Assembly: GCA_013298815.1 (NCBI GenBank)
Contig: JAAFJF010000035.1
Coordinates: forward strand, 1 to 34,459
DNA: 34,459 bases
Reading direction: 5' to 3'
From: Polaromonas sp.
Lineage (GTDB): Bacteria; Pseudomonadota; Gammaproteobacteria; Burkholderiales; Burkholderiaceae_C
The notes beneath the pieces were generated by a model. The model searched no databases. It saw only the letters and a list, made by a program, of their open reading frames with translations, and was not told where the DNA came from. The translations under genes and the position numbers were made by a program. This document shows positions 1-9,670 of this stretch, piece by piece; within the stretch, counting starts at the first letter, position 1; every line of letters begins with the position of its first letter.

Positions 1-1164
1 AACAGCCATCTCGTAGCCTTCACGACGCATGTTTTCCAGCAAAATTGTCAAATGCAATTCACCACGACCCATCACTTCAAAGATACCTTCTTCATCAGTT
101 TCTTTGACGCGCAAGGCCACGTTGTGCTGCAGTTCTTTTTGTAAGCGATCCCAAATTTGACGGCTCGTCACAAACTTACCTTCACGGCCAGCCAACGGGC
201 TGGTGTTAACACAGAAGTTCATGGTCAACGTTGGCTCATCAACCTTTAGCATTGGTAAAGGAGATGGATTCGCTGGATCTGTAAGAGTGACACCAATTCC
301 GATTTCACTAATACCGTTGATCAATACGATTTCGCCTGGACCAGCTTCAGTTGCTTGCACGCGCTCTAAACCTTGGAAAGTCAACACTTGGTTAACACGA
401 CCTTTGACTGGCTTGCCATCTGGACCTTCCATGACGACCACATCCATCATTGGCTTAATAGTACCCTGGCTGATACGGCCAACGCCGATACGACCAACGA
501 AAGTAGAGAAGTCGAGTGCAGAAATTTGCAACTGCAATGGTGCTGCTGGGTCGCCTTTTTGCGCTGGCACATGAGCCAAAATGGTGTTGAACAGGGCAGA
601 CATGTCCGGACCCCATTGCTCGCCTTGCGCGCCTTCTTCCATAGAAGACCAACCATTGATACCAGATGCGTAAACAACTGGGAAGTCCAATTGCTCATCA
701 GTAGCACCAAGCTTGTCAAACAAGTCAAATGCAGCATTGACAACGAAATCAGGACGTGCACCTGGCTTGTCGACTTTGTTCACAACCAAAATTGGTTTCA
801 AACCTAACGCCAAAGCCTTTTTAGTCACGAAGCGGGTCTGAGGCATAGGGCCTTCTTGCGCGTCAATCAACAACACAACGCCATCCACCATAGACAAAGC
901 ACGCTCAACTTCACCACCGAAGTCCGCGTGACCTGGGGTGTCAACGATGTTGATGTGAGTGCCTTCCCATGTCACAGCACAGTTTTTTGCCAAAATCGTG
1001 ATGCCACGTTCTTTTTCGATGGCGTTGTTGTCCATCACGGTGTCAACGACTTTTTCGTGATCGGCAAACGTGCCTGATTGGCGCAACAATTGGTCAACCA
1101 TGGTTGTTTTACCGTGGTCAACGTGGGCAATGATCGCTATATTGCGAATTTGTTTTTGTGTCAT
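1..1164 (-). CDS. typA: Ribosome-associated GTPase TypA/BipA (3' end beyond the window)
   Basis: TypA/BipA is a translational GTPase of the EF-G type that binds the ribosome and supports 50S assembly and stress or low-temperature growth. The visible 388 codons start at ATG 1164 and stay open to base 1, so the C-terminal third or so is outside the window. G1 is AHVDHGKTT at residues 13-21, followed by [15 protein letters not shown] (G3) and NKVDKPGA (G4), then the start of domain II (residues about 200-290). The last residues seen are [10 protein letters not shown], a conserved BipA region. The start is supported by AGGAAG about 9 nt upstream; this motif is doubled (two TAGGAAG in a row). It lies 27 nt downstream of truB and is the last gene of the rimP-nusA-infB-rbfA-truB run seen here. 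Confidence 0.96.
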   Translation of the reverse strand, partial: MTQKQIRNIAIIAHVDHGKTTMVDQLLRQSGTFADHEKVVDTVMDNNAIEKERGITILAKNCAVTWEGTHINIVDTPGHADFGGEVERALSMVDGVVLLIDAQEGPMPQTRFVTKKALALGLKPILVVNKVDKPGARPDFVVNAAFDLFDKLGATDEQLDFPVVYASGINGWSSMEEGAQGEQWGPDMSALFNTILAHVPAQKGDPAAPLQLQISALDFSTFVGRIGVGRISQGTIKPMMDVVVMEGPDGKPVKGRVNQVLTFQGLERVQATEAGPGEIVLINGISEIGIGVTLTDPANPSPLPMLKVDEPTLTMNFCVNTSPLAGREGKFVTSRQIWDRLQKELQHNVALRVKETDEEGIFEVMGRGELHLTILLENMRREGYEMAV

Positions 1165-1191
1165 GTTCTTACTTCCTAGCTTCCTATTTAC

Positions 1192-2169
1192 CTAAATCAA
1201 AATTTGTTCAATATCCTGCGGGCTTAACAATCTGCCCGGTACCAACTCATCTGCTATAACTTGCGCTGTACCCAGCAACACCGCTGGCTCGTTGCCAAAC
1301 ACCGCCACCATCTCACCCTCTTTTATCGGCAACCAATTTCCTCGTCGACGAACGCCATTCAAAAACCGAGTCGCATTCTCAGCATCTAAGGTGACGCGAC
1401 TATGTCCCTCTAAGAGCGACTCAACTGGCAACAAACAAGCCAAACGCTCATCTTCTGTCATCGCTTCTAACTGTTCTAACGTCACAGATTGCGAAACATC
1501 AAATCCACCTGTCCCGGTACGCCGCAAACTACTCAAATGCGCTCCACAACCCAGCTTCTCTCCAATATCCTCACCCAAGGTACGAATGTACGTTCCTTTG
1601 CTGCACTTCACTATCAATTTTATAGCTGAATCAGCAATAAATTCGCCGGATAGAGCATATATTACAACTTGTCTAGCAACTCTCTCTACCTCAATACCTG
1701 CTCTTGCATACTCATATAAGGCTTTTCCATCTTTCTTCAAAGCACTGTGCATGGGCGGAATTTGCAAGATGTCGCCTCTGAATTGCTCTAAAACGGATTG
1801 CAGCAACTCATTACTAACATTCACTTCTTGCCGCTGTAACACATCGCCTTCAGCATCACCCGTTGTCGTTTTCACGCCCAACGCAGCTATGGCCTCATAT
1901 CTCTTATCTGCATCCAAGTGCAGCTGACTAAATTTCGTTGCAGCACCAAAGCACAAAGGCAACAAACCGGTTGCAAGCGGATCTAAAGTTCCCGTATGCC
2001 CCGCTTTTTCAGCCCTCAAAAGCCACTTAGCTTTTTGTAAAGCATCATTACTAGACAAACCTAGCGGTTTATCTAGCAACAAAACACCATGTACTGGTCT
2101 TCTTTTTATTGGAATAGACCTAACTATGGGTGTTTTTACTTTTTTTACATCACTCTCTAATTCGCTCAC
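1192..2169 (-). CDS. truB: tRNA pseudouridine(55) synthase TruB
   Basis: Makes pseudouridine 55 in the T-loop of tRNAs. The diagnostic block [17 protein letters not shown] is present with the catalytic Asp in TLDPLA, preceded by [18 protein letters not shown], and [11 protein letters not shown]-like sequence ([16 protein letters not shown]) in the middle. I place the start at GTG 2169, one base after the rbfA stop, with AAGAAG 6-7 nt upstream; this gives 325 residues. The frame is open further upstream to a TTG at 2208 inside rbfA, but that would add a 13-residue tail with no family support. The stretch encoding [11 protein letters not shown] overlaps a dispersed repeat (1613-1664). Part of the rimP-typA operon. 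Confidence 0.95.
   Translation of the reverse strand: MSELESDVKKVKTPIVRSIPIKRRPVHGVLLLDKPLGLSSNDALQKAKWLLRAEKAGHTGTLDPLATGLLPLCFGAATKFSQLHLDADKRYEAIAALGVKTTTGDAEGDVLQRQEVNVSNELLQSVLEQFRGDILQIPPMHSALKKDGKALYEYARAGIEVERVARQVVIYALSGEFIADSAIKLIVKCSKGTYIRTLGEDIGEKLGCGAHLSSLRRTGTGGFDVSQSVTLEQLEAMTEDERLACLLPVESLLEGHSRVTLDAENATRFLNGVRRRGNWLPIKEGEMVAVFGNEPAVLLGTAQVIADELVPGRLLSPQDIEQILI
1613..1664. repeat. Dispersed ~50-bp TATAGCTG-type repeat, copy in truB
   Basis: Shares the order TTTTATAGCTG, TCAGCA, AATAAAT, CGCCGGATAGAG with five other copies in this window (9173-9220, 15232-15279, 19755-19804, 25230-25277, 31153-31205). Consensus in this orientation: TTTGCTAT, a T-rich stretch, ATAGCTGCT, AGGCA, AATACGC, GGCTAGAG. 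It is in frame in truB on the opposite strand and encodes roughly [10 protein letters not shown]. This copy is the most divergent and has lost 3 nt from the centre compared with the others. Confidence 0.6.
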
Positions 2170-2170
2170 A

Positions 2171-2542
2171 TCAATCTTCTTTGATCTGAGTCGCGACAGC
2201 ACGTGCAATCAATGCATTCATGTCTGCAGCTTTTTCAGTCGTTCTATCAAACAAGAAATGCAAGGTCGGCACAGTGTGAATATGCAAACGCTTGAACAAA
2301 CCATTCCGCAAGAATCCTGCAGCTTGGTTGAGCGCGATTTCACATTCGTTTTTGTCACCAATCAACACACTGAAAAAGACCTTTGCATGCGCGTAATCCG
2401 GCGTCACTTCAACGGCTTGAATTGTCACCATACCGACACGCGGGTCTTTCAACTCGCGCGCGATCAACTCCGTCAGATCGCGCTGGATCTGATCTGCAAC
2501 TTTGAAGCTGCGATTCGGAGTTTTAGATTTTTTAACAGCCAT
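2171..2542 (-). CDS. rbfA: 30S ribosome-binding factor RbfA
   Basis: A 123-residue single KH-like domain protein that binds the immature 30S subunit and helps 16S rRNA 5'-end maturation and cold adaptation. The length and the sequence match the family: [26 protein letters not shown] near the N-terminus, then [22 protein letters not shown], and [13 protein letters not shown] near the C-terminus, equivalent to the family's R.P.L.F..D block. The ATG at 2542 follows the infB stop by 4 nt and the gene ends one base before the truB GTG, so translation is probably coupled along the operon. Confidence 0.96.
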   Translation of the reverse strand: MAVKKSKTPNRSFKVADQIQRDLTELIARELKDPRVGMVTIQAVEVTPDYAHAKVFFSVLIGDKNECEIALNQAAGFLRNGLFKRLHIHTVPTLHFLFDRTTEKAADMNALIARAVATQIKED

Positions 2543-2546
2543 GTAT

Positions 2547-5534
2547 TTATGTCAACTCTCGCGCAACTTCACGGATTTCAAAGAACTCCAAGAAATCACC
2601 CTCTTGAATGTCGTTGTAACCCTTGATGTTCAAACCGCAATCGAAGCCTTCGCGCACTTCTTTCGCATCGTCTTTGAAGCGTTTGAGTGATTCCAGCTCG
2701 CCGGTAAAGATGACCACATTGTTACGCAACAAGCGCAATTTCGCGACACGCTTGACCAAGCCGGAGGTAACCATACAACCCGCAATCGCACCGACTTTAC
2801 TAGCGCGGAACACTTGGCGAATCTCAGCAGTACCAATGACTTCTTCCACCTTATCAGGTGTCAACATACCAGACAATGCAGCTTTGAGGTCGTCCACAGC
2901 GGCATAAATAATGTCGTAGTAACGAATGTCAACGCCATTATTTTCGGCAGTCTTACGCGCACCAGCGTCAGCACGGGTGTTGAAACCAATGATGACCGCT
3001 TTAGACGCTATCGCCAAGTTAACGTCAGATTCGCTGACGCCGCCGACACCGCTGTACACGATTTGGATCTTAACTTCGTCTGTTGACAACTTGAGAACAG
3101 ACTGCGCCAAAGCTTCTTGCGAACCTTGCACATCAGCTTTGATGATGATGGGCAAGAGCTTCACTTCGCCAGCCGTCATGTCTGTGAACATGTTTTCCAA
3201 CTTCGAAGCTTGCTGCTTTGCTAACTTTGTGTGACGGAACTTACCTGCACGGTAGGTCGCGATTTCACGGGCACGCTTTTCGTCAGCCATCACCATGAAC
3301 TCGTCGCCCGCTTGCGGCACTTCGGTCAAGCCTTGAATTTCGACAGGAATCGAAGGGCCAGCGGATTTGATGGCTTTGCCATTTTCATCCAACATAGCGC
3401 GAACACGGCCAAATGTTGAGCCCGCCAACACAACATCACCCGTTTTGAGTGTGCCGGATTGAACCAAGATGGTCGATACAGGACCCTTACCTTTGTCCAA
3501 ACGCGCTTCAATCACCAAGCCTTTGGCCATGGCGTTGACAGGCGCGCGAAGCTCTAGAACCTCGGCCTGCAAAAGCACTTGCTCTAAAAGTGCGTCAACA
3601 CCTTCACCCGTACGCGCGGAGACACCGACGAATGGTGATTCACCACCGAACTCTTCTGGAATGACTTCTTCTGTAACCAGCTCGCCTTTAACGCGATCCA
3701 TGTTGGCATCAGGCTTATCTATCTTATTGATAGCAACAACGATAGGCACGCCAGCCGCTTTAGCATGTTTGATCGCTTCTTTGGTTTGCGGCATGACGCC
3801 GTCGTCCGCAGCAACCACCAAAATTACAATATCCGTAGCCGTTGCGCCACGCGCACGCATCGCTGTAAATGCTTCGTGGCCCGGCGTATCTAAGAATGAA
3901 ATCATGCCACGCGGTGTTTCCACATGGTAGGCGCCGATGTGCTGCGTGATTCCACCAGCTTCTCCAGATGCCACTTTGGCACGACGGATGTAGTCGAGTA
4001 AAGATGTCTTACCATGGTCAACGTGACCCATAACTGTAACAACCGGTGCACGTGGCAACGATTCAGCCACTTGTGATGACACTTCAGCATCCGTAAATGC
4101 TTCAACATCATCCAATGCAGCGACGACCGCTTTGTGGCCCAATTCTTCAACCAAAATCATGGCAGTGTCTTGGTCTAAGGGCTGGTTGATGGTAACCATT
4201 TGACCAAGCTTCATCAATTGTTTGATGACCTCAGACGCTTTGACAGCCATCTTGTGTGCCAACTCAGCAACAGTGATTGTTTCGGGCACATGGACTTCCA
4301 GCACCCGCATCTCTGCTGGCGCCTGAGGTGATTCTTCACGGTGATCATTTCCACGCTCACCGCGTTTACCACGCGCACCGCCTGGACCGCCGCGCCAATT
4401 CGAACCACGGTTTGCACCAGCACTTGTATCGCCACGTGTCGGCAAACCCTTTTTCTTAGCCGGATCACCAGCCCAGCTGCTTGACAGCTTGGCTGACTTG
4501 ACCTCTTTACCAGCACCTGCAGGCGCGGCAACCGTACTAGGTGCAGGTTTTACACCAGGCTTTGCGACCGCACTGCCTGTAGCGGGCTTATGTAATGTTC
4601 CTTTAATTGCAACTTTTGGTGGCTCTGGCTTTTTCGCCACAACAGGTGGCTTAGCAGGCGCAGACATCATCATGCGAATAGCTGCAGCTTCAGCCTCAGC
4701 CTTGCGACGACGGTCACCTAAATCTTGTGCGCGTGCTGATTCTGCAGCGATCAATGCTTTAGCGTCGTCTGCAGCTTTTGTAATGGCAGCCGCTTTGGCA
4801 TCTTCTGCTGCTTTCGCTTTGGACTTAGCTAGTTCTGCAGCTTGTGCTATTTCAGCTGCTTTTGCCAACGCGTCTGCGGCAGCTTTTTCTGCTCTTTCAT
4901 CGACAACAGGTGCAATCTTGTTACCAACGCGCTTGACCGTTTTTACAGCGGGCACAGCCTCGGCTGCTTCAACAGCAGTCGCAGGCGCAGCTACCTGAGC
5001 CGCTTCCTCAGATATTTTTTTCGCAATTTCTGCAGCTTTTTGCTCTTGCTCTTGTTGTTCACGCAAACGTCGCTGCTCTGCCAATTGCGCTTCTTCATTG
5101 CGAATTGCGTCAGCTTCGACCTGTGCTTCGTGCTCACGACGCTGCAAATCTGCGTGTTCTGATAATGCTTTAGCTTCATCTGAGGCATTCTGCGCAGCAA
5201 CAGCGGCTTCTTCAGCCTGTCCTTCAGCTGCTTCATCACGCTGAATGAACGTACGCTTTTTACGCACCTCAACTTGAATTGTGCGTGCCTTGCCAGAGGC
5301 ATCAGCTTGCTTGATTTCAGTGGTCGATTTTTTGACCAGCGTAATCTTTTTGCGCTCACCCGTGACCGTGCCGTGGCTGGTCTGCAGATAAGCTAGTAAT
5401 TTTTGCTTGTCAGCATCGCTCAAAGCGTCAGTATCGGCAGCTTTCGCAACACCTGCGCTGTTGAGTTGCTCTAAAAGAGTAGAGGTTGATTTTTTGAGTT
5501 CAGCTGCAAAATCGGCAACGGTCGTGGTGGACAT
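2547..5534 (-). CDS. infB: Translation initiation factor IF-2
   Basis: A GTPase that places initiator tRNA on the 30S subunit and promotes subunit joining. The 995-residue protein has the IF2 N-terminal domain at residues 1-55, a long Ala/Lys/Glu-rich charged segment (about 110-300, probably helical or disordered), and a Gly/Arg-rich basic patch around 370-400. The second IF2-N motif ([29 protein letters not shown]) follows, then the G domain with [12 protein letters not shown] near residue 500, DTPGHEAF and NKIDKP, and finally domains II-IV. The size is typical of long betaproteobacterial IF-2. It starts 24 nt after nusA; no strong ribosome-binding site is visible before ATG 5534. Confidence 0.98.
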   Translation of the reverse strand: MSTTTVADFAAELKKSTSTLLEQLNSAGVAKAADTDALSDADKQKLLAYLQTSHGTVTGERKKITLVKKSTTEIKQADASGKARTIQVEVRKKRTFIQRDEAAEGQAEEAAVAAQNASDEAKALSEHADLQRREHEAQVEADAIRNEEAQLAEQRRLREQQEQEQKAAEIAKKISEEAAQVAAPATAVEAAEAVPAVKTVKRVGNKIAPVVDERAEKAAADALAKAAEIAQAAELAKSKAKAAEDAKAAAITKAADDAKALIAAESARAQDLGDRRRKAEAEAAAIRMMMSAPAKPPVVAKKPEPPKVAIKGTLHKPATGSAVAKPGVKPAPSTVAAPAGAGKEVKSAKLSSSWAGDPAKKKGLPTRGDTSAGANRGSNWRGGPGGARGKRGERGNDHREESPQAPAEMRVLEVHVPETITVAELAHKMAVKASEVIKQLMKLGQMVTINQPLDQDTAMILVEELGHKAVVAALDDVEAFTDAEVSSQVAESLPRAPVVTVMGHVDHGKTSLLDYIRRAKVASGEAGGITQHIGAYHVETPRGMISFLDTPGHEAFTAMRARGATATDIVILVVAADDGVMPQTKEAIKHAKAAGVPIVVAINKIDKPDANMDRVKGELVTEEVIPEEFGGESPFVGVSARTGEGVDALLEQVLLQAEVLELRAPVNAMAKGLVIEARLDKGKGPVSTILVQSGTLKTGDVVLAGSTFGRVRAMLDENGKAIKSAGPSIPVEIQGLTEVPQAGDEFMVMADEKRAREIATYRAGKFRHTKLAKQQASKLENMFTDMTAGEVKLLPIIIKADVQGSQEALAQSVLKLSTDEVKIQIVYSGVGGVSESDVNLAIASKAVIIGFNTRADAGARKTAENNGVDIRYYDIIYAAVDDLKAALSGMLTPDKVEEVIGTAEIRQVFRASKVGAIAGCMVTSGLVKRVAKLRLLRNNVVIFTGELESLKRFKDDAKEVREGFDCGLNIKGYNDIQEGDFLEFFEIREVARELT

Positions 5535-5558
5535 AGTCTGTGTAATCTTTCATAACCG

Positions 5559-7067
5559 TTACGCTTGGGGAGCAACTTGCGAAGCATCGTCATTGGTAAA
5601 CCAATGTTCGCGAGCTTTCATAATCATCGTTTTGGCTGCGTCATCAGACTGGCCAGTAATTTCAACCAACTCGTCGACTGCCAAATCAGCCAAATCGTCA
5701 AGCGTATGAACACCACCGTCAGCCAATTTACTGATCAACTCAGGGGTTAAACCCTCTAAATCACGCAAATCTTGCGATGCTTCTTCAACGTTTTCTTCTT
5801 TAGCGATTTCCATCGTTAACAAAGCATCTTTAGCACGCGTGCGCAATTCGTTGACCGTATCTTCGTCAAAACTTTCAATCTCTAACATCTCTTGCAACGG
5901 CACGTAAGCCACTTCTTCGAGGCTAGTAAAGCCTTCAGAAATCAAGATGTCGGCGATATCTTCGTCCACATCAAGTTTTTCCATGAACAACTTGCGGCTG
6001 GTATCCGTCTCGCTGGCATTCTTTTGAGCAGATTCAGCAGCATCCAAAATATTGATTTTCCAACCTGTTAGGTCAGAGGCCAAGCGCACGTTTTGTCCGC
6101 CACGACCAATGGCAATCGCCAAGTTTTCTTCATCTACTACCACGTCCATGGCATGACGCTCTTCGTCGACCACGATTGATGTGACATTAGCAGGTGCCAA
6201 AGCGCCGATCACGAACTGCGCTGGGTCTTCGCTCCACAACACAATATCAACGCGCTCGCCGCCGAGCTCATTAGTGACAGCATTGACACGCGTACCACGC
6301 ACACCTACGCAAGTGCCAATCGGGTCAACACGTTTGTCGTGTGATAACACAGCAATTTTGGCGCGTGAACCTGGGTCACGTGCGCAAGATTTGATCTCTA
6401 GCAAACCTTGCTCGATTTCAGGCACTTCGTTACGGAACAACTCAACCATGTATTGCGGCGCATTACGCGACAAAATGATTGGTGCGCCACGCAGGGTGCT
6501 GTCGACTTCCATGATCAACGCACGAACGCGGTCTCCAGCGCGGAAGTTTTCTTTCGGAATCATGTCTGTACGACGCAAGCGTCCTTCAACACGACCGCTT
6601 TCAATGATCAAATCGCCTTTATCCATGCGCTTGACAGTACCGACCAAAATTTTCTCACCGCGTGACATAAAGTCAGCCAAGATCATTTCGCGCTCTGCTT
6701 CACGGATTTTTTGCAAAATCACTTGTTTGGCAGCCATCGCACCAATACGACCGATTGGCACGGACGGCACTGATTCTTCAATGTACTCATCGACCTCGAT
6801 ATCAGGAATCTGCTCTTGCGCTTCGAAATGCAAAATCTCTTGGTCAGGCAACTGCAAACCCGCTTCATTTGGCACAACGTGCCAGCGGCGGAAAGTCTCG
6901 TAGCTTCCTGTGTCGGGATCCATCGCGACGCGAATATCCACATCGCCAGGGAACAGCTTCTTAGTGGCTTGCGCCAAGGCTGCTTCAACTGCGCCAAAAA
7001 CGACATCTAACTCAACGCTTTTTTCGCGTGAGATGGCTTCTACCAACATCAACATTTCGCGATTCAT
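5559..7067 (-). CDS. nusA: Transcription termination/antitermination protein NusA
   Basis: NusA binds RNA polymerase and nascent RNA and modulates pausing, intrinsic termination and antitermination. The 502 residues show the N-terminal polymerase-binding domain ([31 protein letters not shown]), an S1 domain at about 135-200 ([19 protein letters not shown]), and KH domains at about 230-345 including [26 protein letters not shown] and [19 protein letters not shown]. Two acidic helical C-terminal repeats (about 360-490) follow. The start at 7067 has AGGAG 9-10 nt upstream, and the rimP stop overlaps this ribosome-binding region. The leader terminator upstream of rimP makes autoregulation plausible (see 7780-7810). 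Confidence 0.98.
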   Translation of the reverse strand: MNREMLMLVEAISREKSVELDVVFGAVEAALAQATKKLFPGDVDIRVAMDPDTGSYETFRRWHVVPNEAGLQLPDQEILHFEAQEQIPDIEVDEYIEESVPSVPIGRIGAMAAKQVILQKIREAEREMILADFMSRGEKILVGTVKRMDKGDLIIESGRVEGRLRRTDMIPKENFRAGDRVRALIMEVDSTLRGAPIILSRNAPQYMVELFRNEVPEIEQGLLEIKSCARDPGSRAKIAVLSHDKRVDPIGTCVGVRGTRVNAVTNELGGERVDIVLWSEDPAQFVIGALAPANVTSIVVDEERHAMDVVVDEENLAIAIGRGGQNVRLASDLTGWKINILDAAESAQKNASETDTSRKLFMEKLDVDEDIADILISEGFTSLEEVAYVPLQEMLEIESFDEDTVNELRTRAKDALLTMEIAKEENVEEASQDLRDLEGLTPELISKLADGGVHTLDDLADLAVDELVEITGQSDDAAKTMIMKAREHWFTNDDASQVAPQA

Positions 7068-7071
7068 GACT

Positions 7072-7716
7072 TCACTCTCCTATATTTTCTGATTCATCTT
7101 CAGATGCGCCGCCTGACTGATCCGTCGAATTGGCACGTCCTTTGAAATTAACAATAGGCGCTAAACGCGCATCCCGCAATTCTTCCAACCTAAAACCCAA
7201 AGCCTGCACTGGTGCAGGTGGGCGTTTTTTACTGATGCGCGCACCCGGTTTTGCTACCGGCGCTTCGCTCCAAACAATCTGCCAAACCGCAGCATCGGCT
7301 TCTTTGGCAGATGCTTCACTATGCTCTGCACGCTCTAAGGTGCCGCGAAACTTCTTACGCGTCGCATTCACCTGACCAGCAGCAGCTAGGCCAATCGGTG
7401 CTTTCAGCGTGATATCAATCTCTTCACCCAAAAACCGCTCAAAATCTTTGGCGTGACGCAGTGGTCGGTCAATGCCGGGCGAGGATACCTCAAGCCGCTT
7501 GTAATCAGCACCATCTACCTCTAAGGCAAACTGCAACTGCCGTGTGACTTTTTCGCAGTCTTCGACGTTGATCAGTTTTTCATCAGCTTTAGCCGCACCT
7601 GTCACCCAAGGAAAATCAATCGTCACACGCAGCAAACCACCTGCAGAGCGTTCAATCTCTACGAGGTCATAACCAAAACCGGCCACAATTTGTTCAATCA
7701 CTTGCTGCGCTGCCAA
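7072..7716 (-). CDS. rimP: Ribosome maturation factor RimP (TTG start)
   Basis: Needed for 30S subunit maturation. Family landmarks are visible: [22 protein letters not shown] near the N-terminus, [21 protein letters not shown], and [26 protein letters not shown], then a C-terminal SH3-like domain. At 214 residues it is longer than the roughly 150-residue E. coli protein; the extra sequence is a basic, Ala/Pro-rich segment around residues 140-175, an insertion I associate with Comamonadaceae RimP. The start is a TTG at 7716, supported by AAAGGAAA about 6 nt upstream; there is no ATG nearby. First gene of the operon, 4 nt before nusA. Confidence 0.94.
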   Translation of the reverse strand: MAAQQVIEQIVAGFGYDLVEIERSAGGLLRVTIDFPWVTGAAKADEKLINVEDCEKVTRQLQFALEVDGADYKRLEVSSPGIDRPLRHAKDFERFLGEEIDITLKAPIGLAAAGQVNATRKKFRGTLERAEHSEASAKEADAAVWQIVWSEAPVAKPGARISKKRPPAPVQALGFRLEELRDARLAPIVNFKGRANSTDQSGGASEDESENIGE

Positions 7717-7750
7717 CTAAATTTCCTTTTGTAAAAGCTTCAAATACGCT

Positions 7751-7766
7751 GAAACCCATAGGTTTC
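7751..7766. other. Small palindrome in the rimP leader
   Basis: GAAACC, four bases, GGTTTC: a perfect 6-bp stem with a 4-nt loop, between the leader terminator and the rimP TTG. It could be a short hairpin in the 5' untranslated RNA or a protein site. No function is assigned. Confidence 0.4.
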
Positions 7767-7779
7767 ATTCTGTACAGGC

Positions 7780-7810
7780 AAAAAAAACGGGCGTATAAAA
7801 ATCGCCCGTT
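7780..7810 (-). terminator. Intrinsic terminator in front of rimP (end of yejF transcript and/or leader attenuator)
   Basis: Read on the minus strand: ACGGGCG, a 9-nt AT-rich loop, CGCCCGT, then eight T. The 7-bp GC-rich stem is perfect, making this a textbook rho-independent terminator. It lies after yejF (stop at 7961) and after a good promoter at 7898-7926, but before rimP at 7716. It would therefore end both yej read-through and most RNA started at that promoter. For rimP-nusA to be expressed, either termination is partial or controlled, or there is another promoter downstream; I see no clear one. Confidence 0.85.
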
Positions 7811-7813
7811 GGT

Positions 7814-7833
7814 TGCAACACAATTGTGCTGCA
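7814..7833. other. 20-bp palindrome in the rimP leader
   Basis: TGCAACACAATTGTGCTGCA is self-complementary except for one pair, which becomes G-U in the minus-strand RNA. It lies about 60 nt downstream of the predicted transcription start, so an RNA hairpin or a protein operator are both possible. Confidence 0.5.
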
Positions 7834-7897
7834 CTATCGTCTTTTTAGAGTGTGGTGAGCTGCACACAAGCAACTAAGCAAAAACCCTAAGCTTCTG

Positions 7898-7926
7898 ATT
7901 ATAGCCCTTAATTATTCATTTGTCAC
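7898..7926 (-). promoter_or_regulatory. Predicted sigma70-type promoter for the rimP-typA operon
   Basis: Minus strand: GTGACA (-35, 7921-7926), a 17-bp AT-rich spacer, and a perfect TATAAT (-10, 7898-7903). The expected start is near 7891. It lies just after the yejF stop and is the only strong promoter-like element between yejF and rimP. Confidence 0.65.
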
Positions 7927-7960
7927 TCGTATCAGGGCATTTAAGGAGCAAAACCATCAC

Positions 7961-9670
7961 TTAAATACCTGCATTCACCAGCAAAGCCGTGTATTCATGC
8001 CGCGACGACGCCATGATTTGCTGCACAGATCCAGAATCCACAATCTCGCCTTGCCGCATCACCAGCACGTGGTGTGCCATCGCGCGAATCACATCCACAT
8101 CGTGGGTAATCAGCAAATAACTCAATCCCCGCTCACGTTGCAGGCGCTGCAATAGCTGCAAAACCTGCTTTTGAATCGTCACATCAAGCGCACTGGTCGG
8201 CTCATCCAATACCAACAACTGCGGCTCAACTATCAACGCACGCGCAATCGCCAAACGCTGCCGTTGTCCGCCTGAGAACTCATGCGGATAGCGATTCAGT
8301 AGTCCCGCAAATTGAGATTCAGCCAATCCAACCACTGCCAAAGCCGCCAAAACCTTGGTTTGTCGCTGTTCAGCGCTCAACTCAGGCGCATGCACCAGCA
8401 AACCCTCGCCCACCAGTTCACCCACGGTCATACGCGGCGATAGTGACGAAAACGGGTCTTGAAACACCACTTGCACCTGTTTTCTCAAGGTTTTATCAGC
8501 AGTTTTACTTGCCCCCCAGCTTTGGCCAGATACCTGCAAATTGCCCGAAAAAGCTAACAAACCCAGCGCCGCCAGTGCCAAAGTTGACTTCCCCGAGCCA
8601 GATTCACCAATCACGCCAAGCGTTTGGCCCTGCGGAATGTCAAAGCTTGCGCCTTTCACAGCGACAAACTCGCCTTTTTTGAACCAGCCTTTGAAGCCAG
8701 GAATAGGCGTTGGGTAACCCACCCGCAAGTTATTCGCTTTCATGCTGTCATTCCCGCGCAGGCGGGAATCCATGGTGGCACTTGTGGATTCCACCACGTC
8801 CCGCACCGGCTTGCTGTCCATCAATTTGCGGGTATATGCATGCAGCGGGCTCGCAAAAACGGTCTCCACATCGCCCTGCTCCACAATATGCCCGTTTTCC
8901 ATGACGATGATGCGGTCGGCAAATTTGCGAACCAGATTTAAATCATGGGTAATCAACAAAACAGCCATGCCATTTTGCTTCTGCAGATCAGCCAACAGCT
9001 CCAAAATTTGCAGCCGCAGACTCACATCCAACGCTGTCGTAGGCTCGTCAGCAAGTAACAGTTTTGGCTGACATGCCAGTGCCATCGCTATCATGGCACG
9101 CTGTCGTTGGCCGCCGCTAAGCTGGTGCGGATACGATTTGGCGCAGCGTTCAGGGTCAGCAATACCTGTAGATGCTATTAATTTTATAGCTGCCAAGGCA
9201 GGCAATACGCTGGCTATAGTGTTATTTAAGGGGGTTTTTAGCTCTAAAACCTCTGTTATTTGATCGCCAACAGTAAAAAGCGGATTCAGCGCCGTCATCG
9301 GCTCCTGAAAGATCATGGCGATGTCTTGGCCGCGAATGCCGCGCAACTGCTGCTCAGGAATACTGATTAAATCCACAGTATCAGTTTGCCCAAACATGGC
9401 CGTACCATGCAACTCGGCATTCATCACCAGCCGTAGCAAACTCAAAGCTGTCACAGTTTTGCCAGAGCCAGATTCACCCACCAAAGCGACGCGTTCACCG
9501 GCTTTTATCGAGAAGTTGATGCCGTGAACTACGGACTTACCGTTGAAGGAAACGGTTAAATTCTTGACGTCGAGCAAAGTCATATCCGTTCGCCCTGAGC
9601 CTGTCGAAGGGTTTTGCAAGGCTTCGACAAGCTCAGCCCGAACGGAGGTGGTAGCAGTTGGAGTCATCAT
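7961..9670 (-). CDS. yejF: Tandem ABC transporter ATPase YejF (peptide/microcin C-type importer)
   Basis: Two complete nucleotide-binding domains in one chain power the Yej importer. NBD1: Walker A GESGSGKT at 65-72, LSGGQRQR near 185, LLLADEPTTALD. NBD2: Walker A GESGSGKST near 354, FSGGQRQR near 466, LLVLDEPTSALD. ATG 9670 overlaps the yejE stop (ATGA), suggesting translational coupling. However, residues 10-28 are encoded by a palindromic repeat (9586-9645), and MTLLDVKNLTVSF, where the family's domain begins, starts at an internal ATG (9583) just after it, so the true start is uncertain. The interdomain linker (about 290-310, SRLRGNDS) comes from another repeat, and 9173-9220 from a third. 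All three keep the frame open. Last gene of the operon. Confidence 0.94.
   Translation of the reverse strand: MMTPTATTSVRAELVEALQNPSTGSGRTDMTLLDVKNLTVSFNGKSVVHGINFSIKAGERVALVGESGSGKTVTALSLLRLVMNAELHGTAMFGQTDTVDLISIPEQQLRGIRGQDIAMIFQEPMTALNPLFTVGDQITEVLELKTPLNNTIASVLPALAAIKLIASTGIADPERCAKSYPHQLSGGQRQRAMIAMALACQPKLLLADEPTTALDVSLRLQILELLADLQKQNGMAVLLITHDLNLVRKFADRIIVMENGHIVEQGDVETVFASPLHAYTRKLMDSKPVRDVVESTSATMDSRLRGNDSMKANNLRVGYPTPIPGFKGWFKKGEFVAVKGASFDIPQGQTLGVIGESGSGKSTLALAALGLLAFSGNLQVSGQSWGASKTADKTLRKQVQVVFQDPFSSLSPRMTVGELVGEGLLVHAPELSAEQRQTKVLAALAVVGLAESQFAGLLNRYPHEFSGGQRQRLAIARALIVEPQLLVLDEPTSALDVTIQKQVLQLLQRLQRERGLSYLLITHDVDVIRAMAHHVLVMRQGEIVDSGSVQQIMASSRHEYTALLVNAGI
8750..8769. repeat. 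ATTCCC-N8-GGGAAT palindrome inside yejF
   Basis: ATTCCCGCGCAGGCGGGAAT fits the form of the dRS3 repeat described in Neisseria (ATTCCC, 8 nt, GGGAAT). Read through the minus-strand gene it encodes SRLRGND in the linker between the two ATPase domains. The same sequence occurs at 17275-17294 in purL. Confidence 0.85.
9173..9220. repeat. Dispersed ~50-bp TATAGCTG-type repeat, copy in yejF
   Basis: GCTATTAATTTTATAGCTG, then AAGGCA, AATACGCTGGCTATAG, matching the family consensus (see 19755-19804). It is in frame on the opposite strand and encodes about SVLPALAAIKLIAS, in NBD1 before the signature motif. The last bases (GGCTATAG) pair with TATAGC at the other end, so the element is partly palindromic. 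Confidence 0.75.
9586..9645. repeat. CCGTTCGGGCTGAGC-type palindromic repeat at the yejF 5' end
   Basis: Two 25-nt arms (CCGTTCGCCCTGAGCCTGTC... and its near-complement ...GCTCAGCCCGAACGG) around a 10-nt centre. The same family occurs at 19528-19577. Read through yejF it gives [20 protein letters not shown]. Depending on the yejF start it is either coding or a translated-by-chance spacer after yejE. Confidence 0.9.

Larger units (their letters stand above)
7780..7891 (-). ncRNA. Candidate ~110-nt leader RNA / small RNA upstream of rimP
   Basis: Predicted from the promoter at 7898-7926 and the terminator at 7780-7810. The RNA would contain a hairpin GTGTG...CACAC, a nearly perfect 20-nt palindrome (7814-7833), and the terminator stem. 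It does not contain the 4.5S RNA tetraloop/GGAAGGAAGC signature and is too short for 6S RNA, so it matches no stable RNA I recognise. It may be an attenuated leader of the rimP-nusA operon rather than a separate sRNA. Expression is inferred only. Confidence 0.4.

Noticed and set aside
1292-1927. A 211-codon plus-strand open frame
   Set aside because: Lies wholly within truB on the other strand; its composition (Ser/Pro/Cys rich) is that of a mirror frame.
7780-7891. 4.5S or 6S RNA
   Set aside because: The leader RNA lacks the conserved 4.5S apical sequence and is too short, with the wrong fold, for 6S.
7936-7950. boxA-like GCTCCTTAAAT on the minus strand after yejF
   Set aside because: It lies upstream of the predicted rimP promoter, so it would not be in the rimP leader RNA unless yejF is read through; similarity to boxA is partial.
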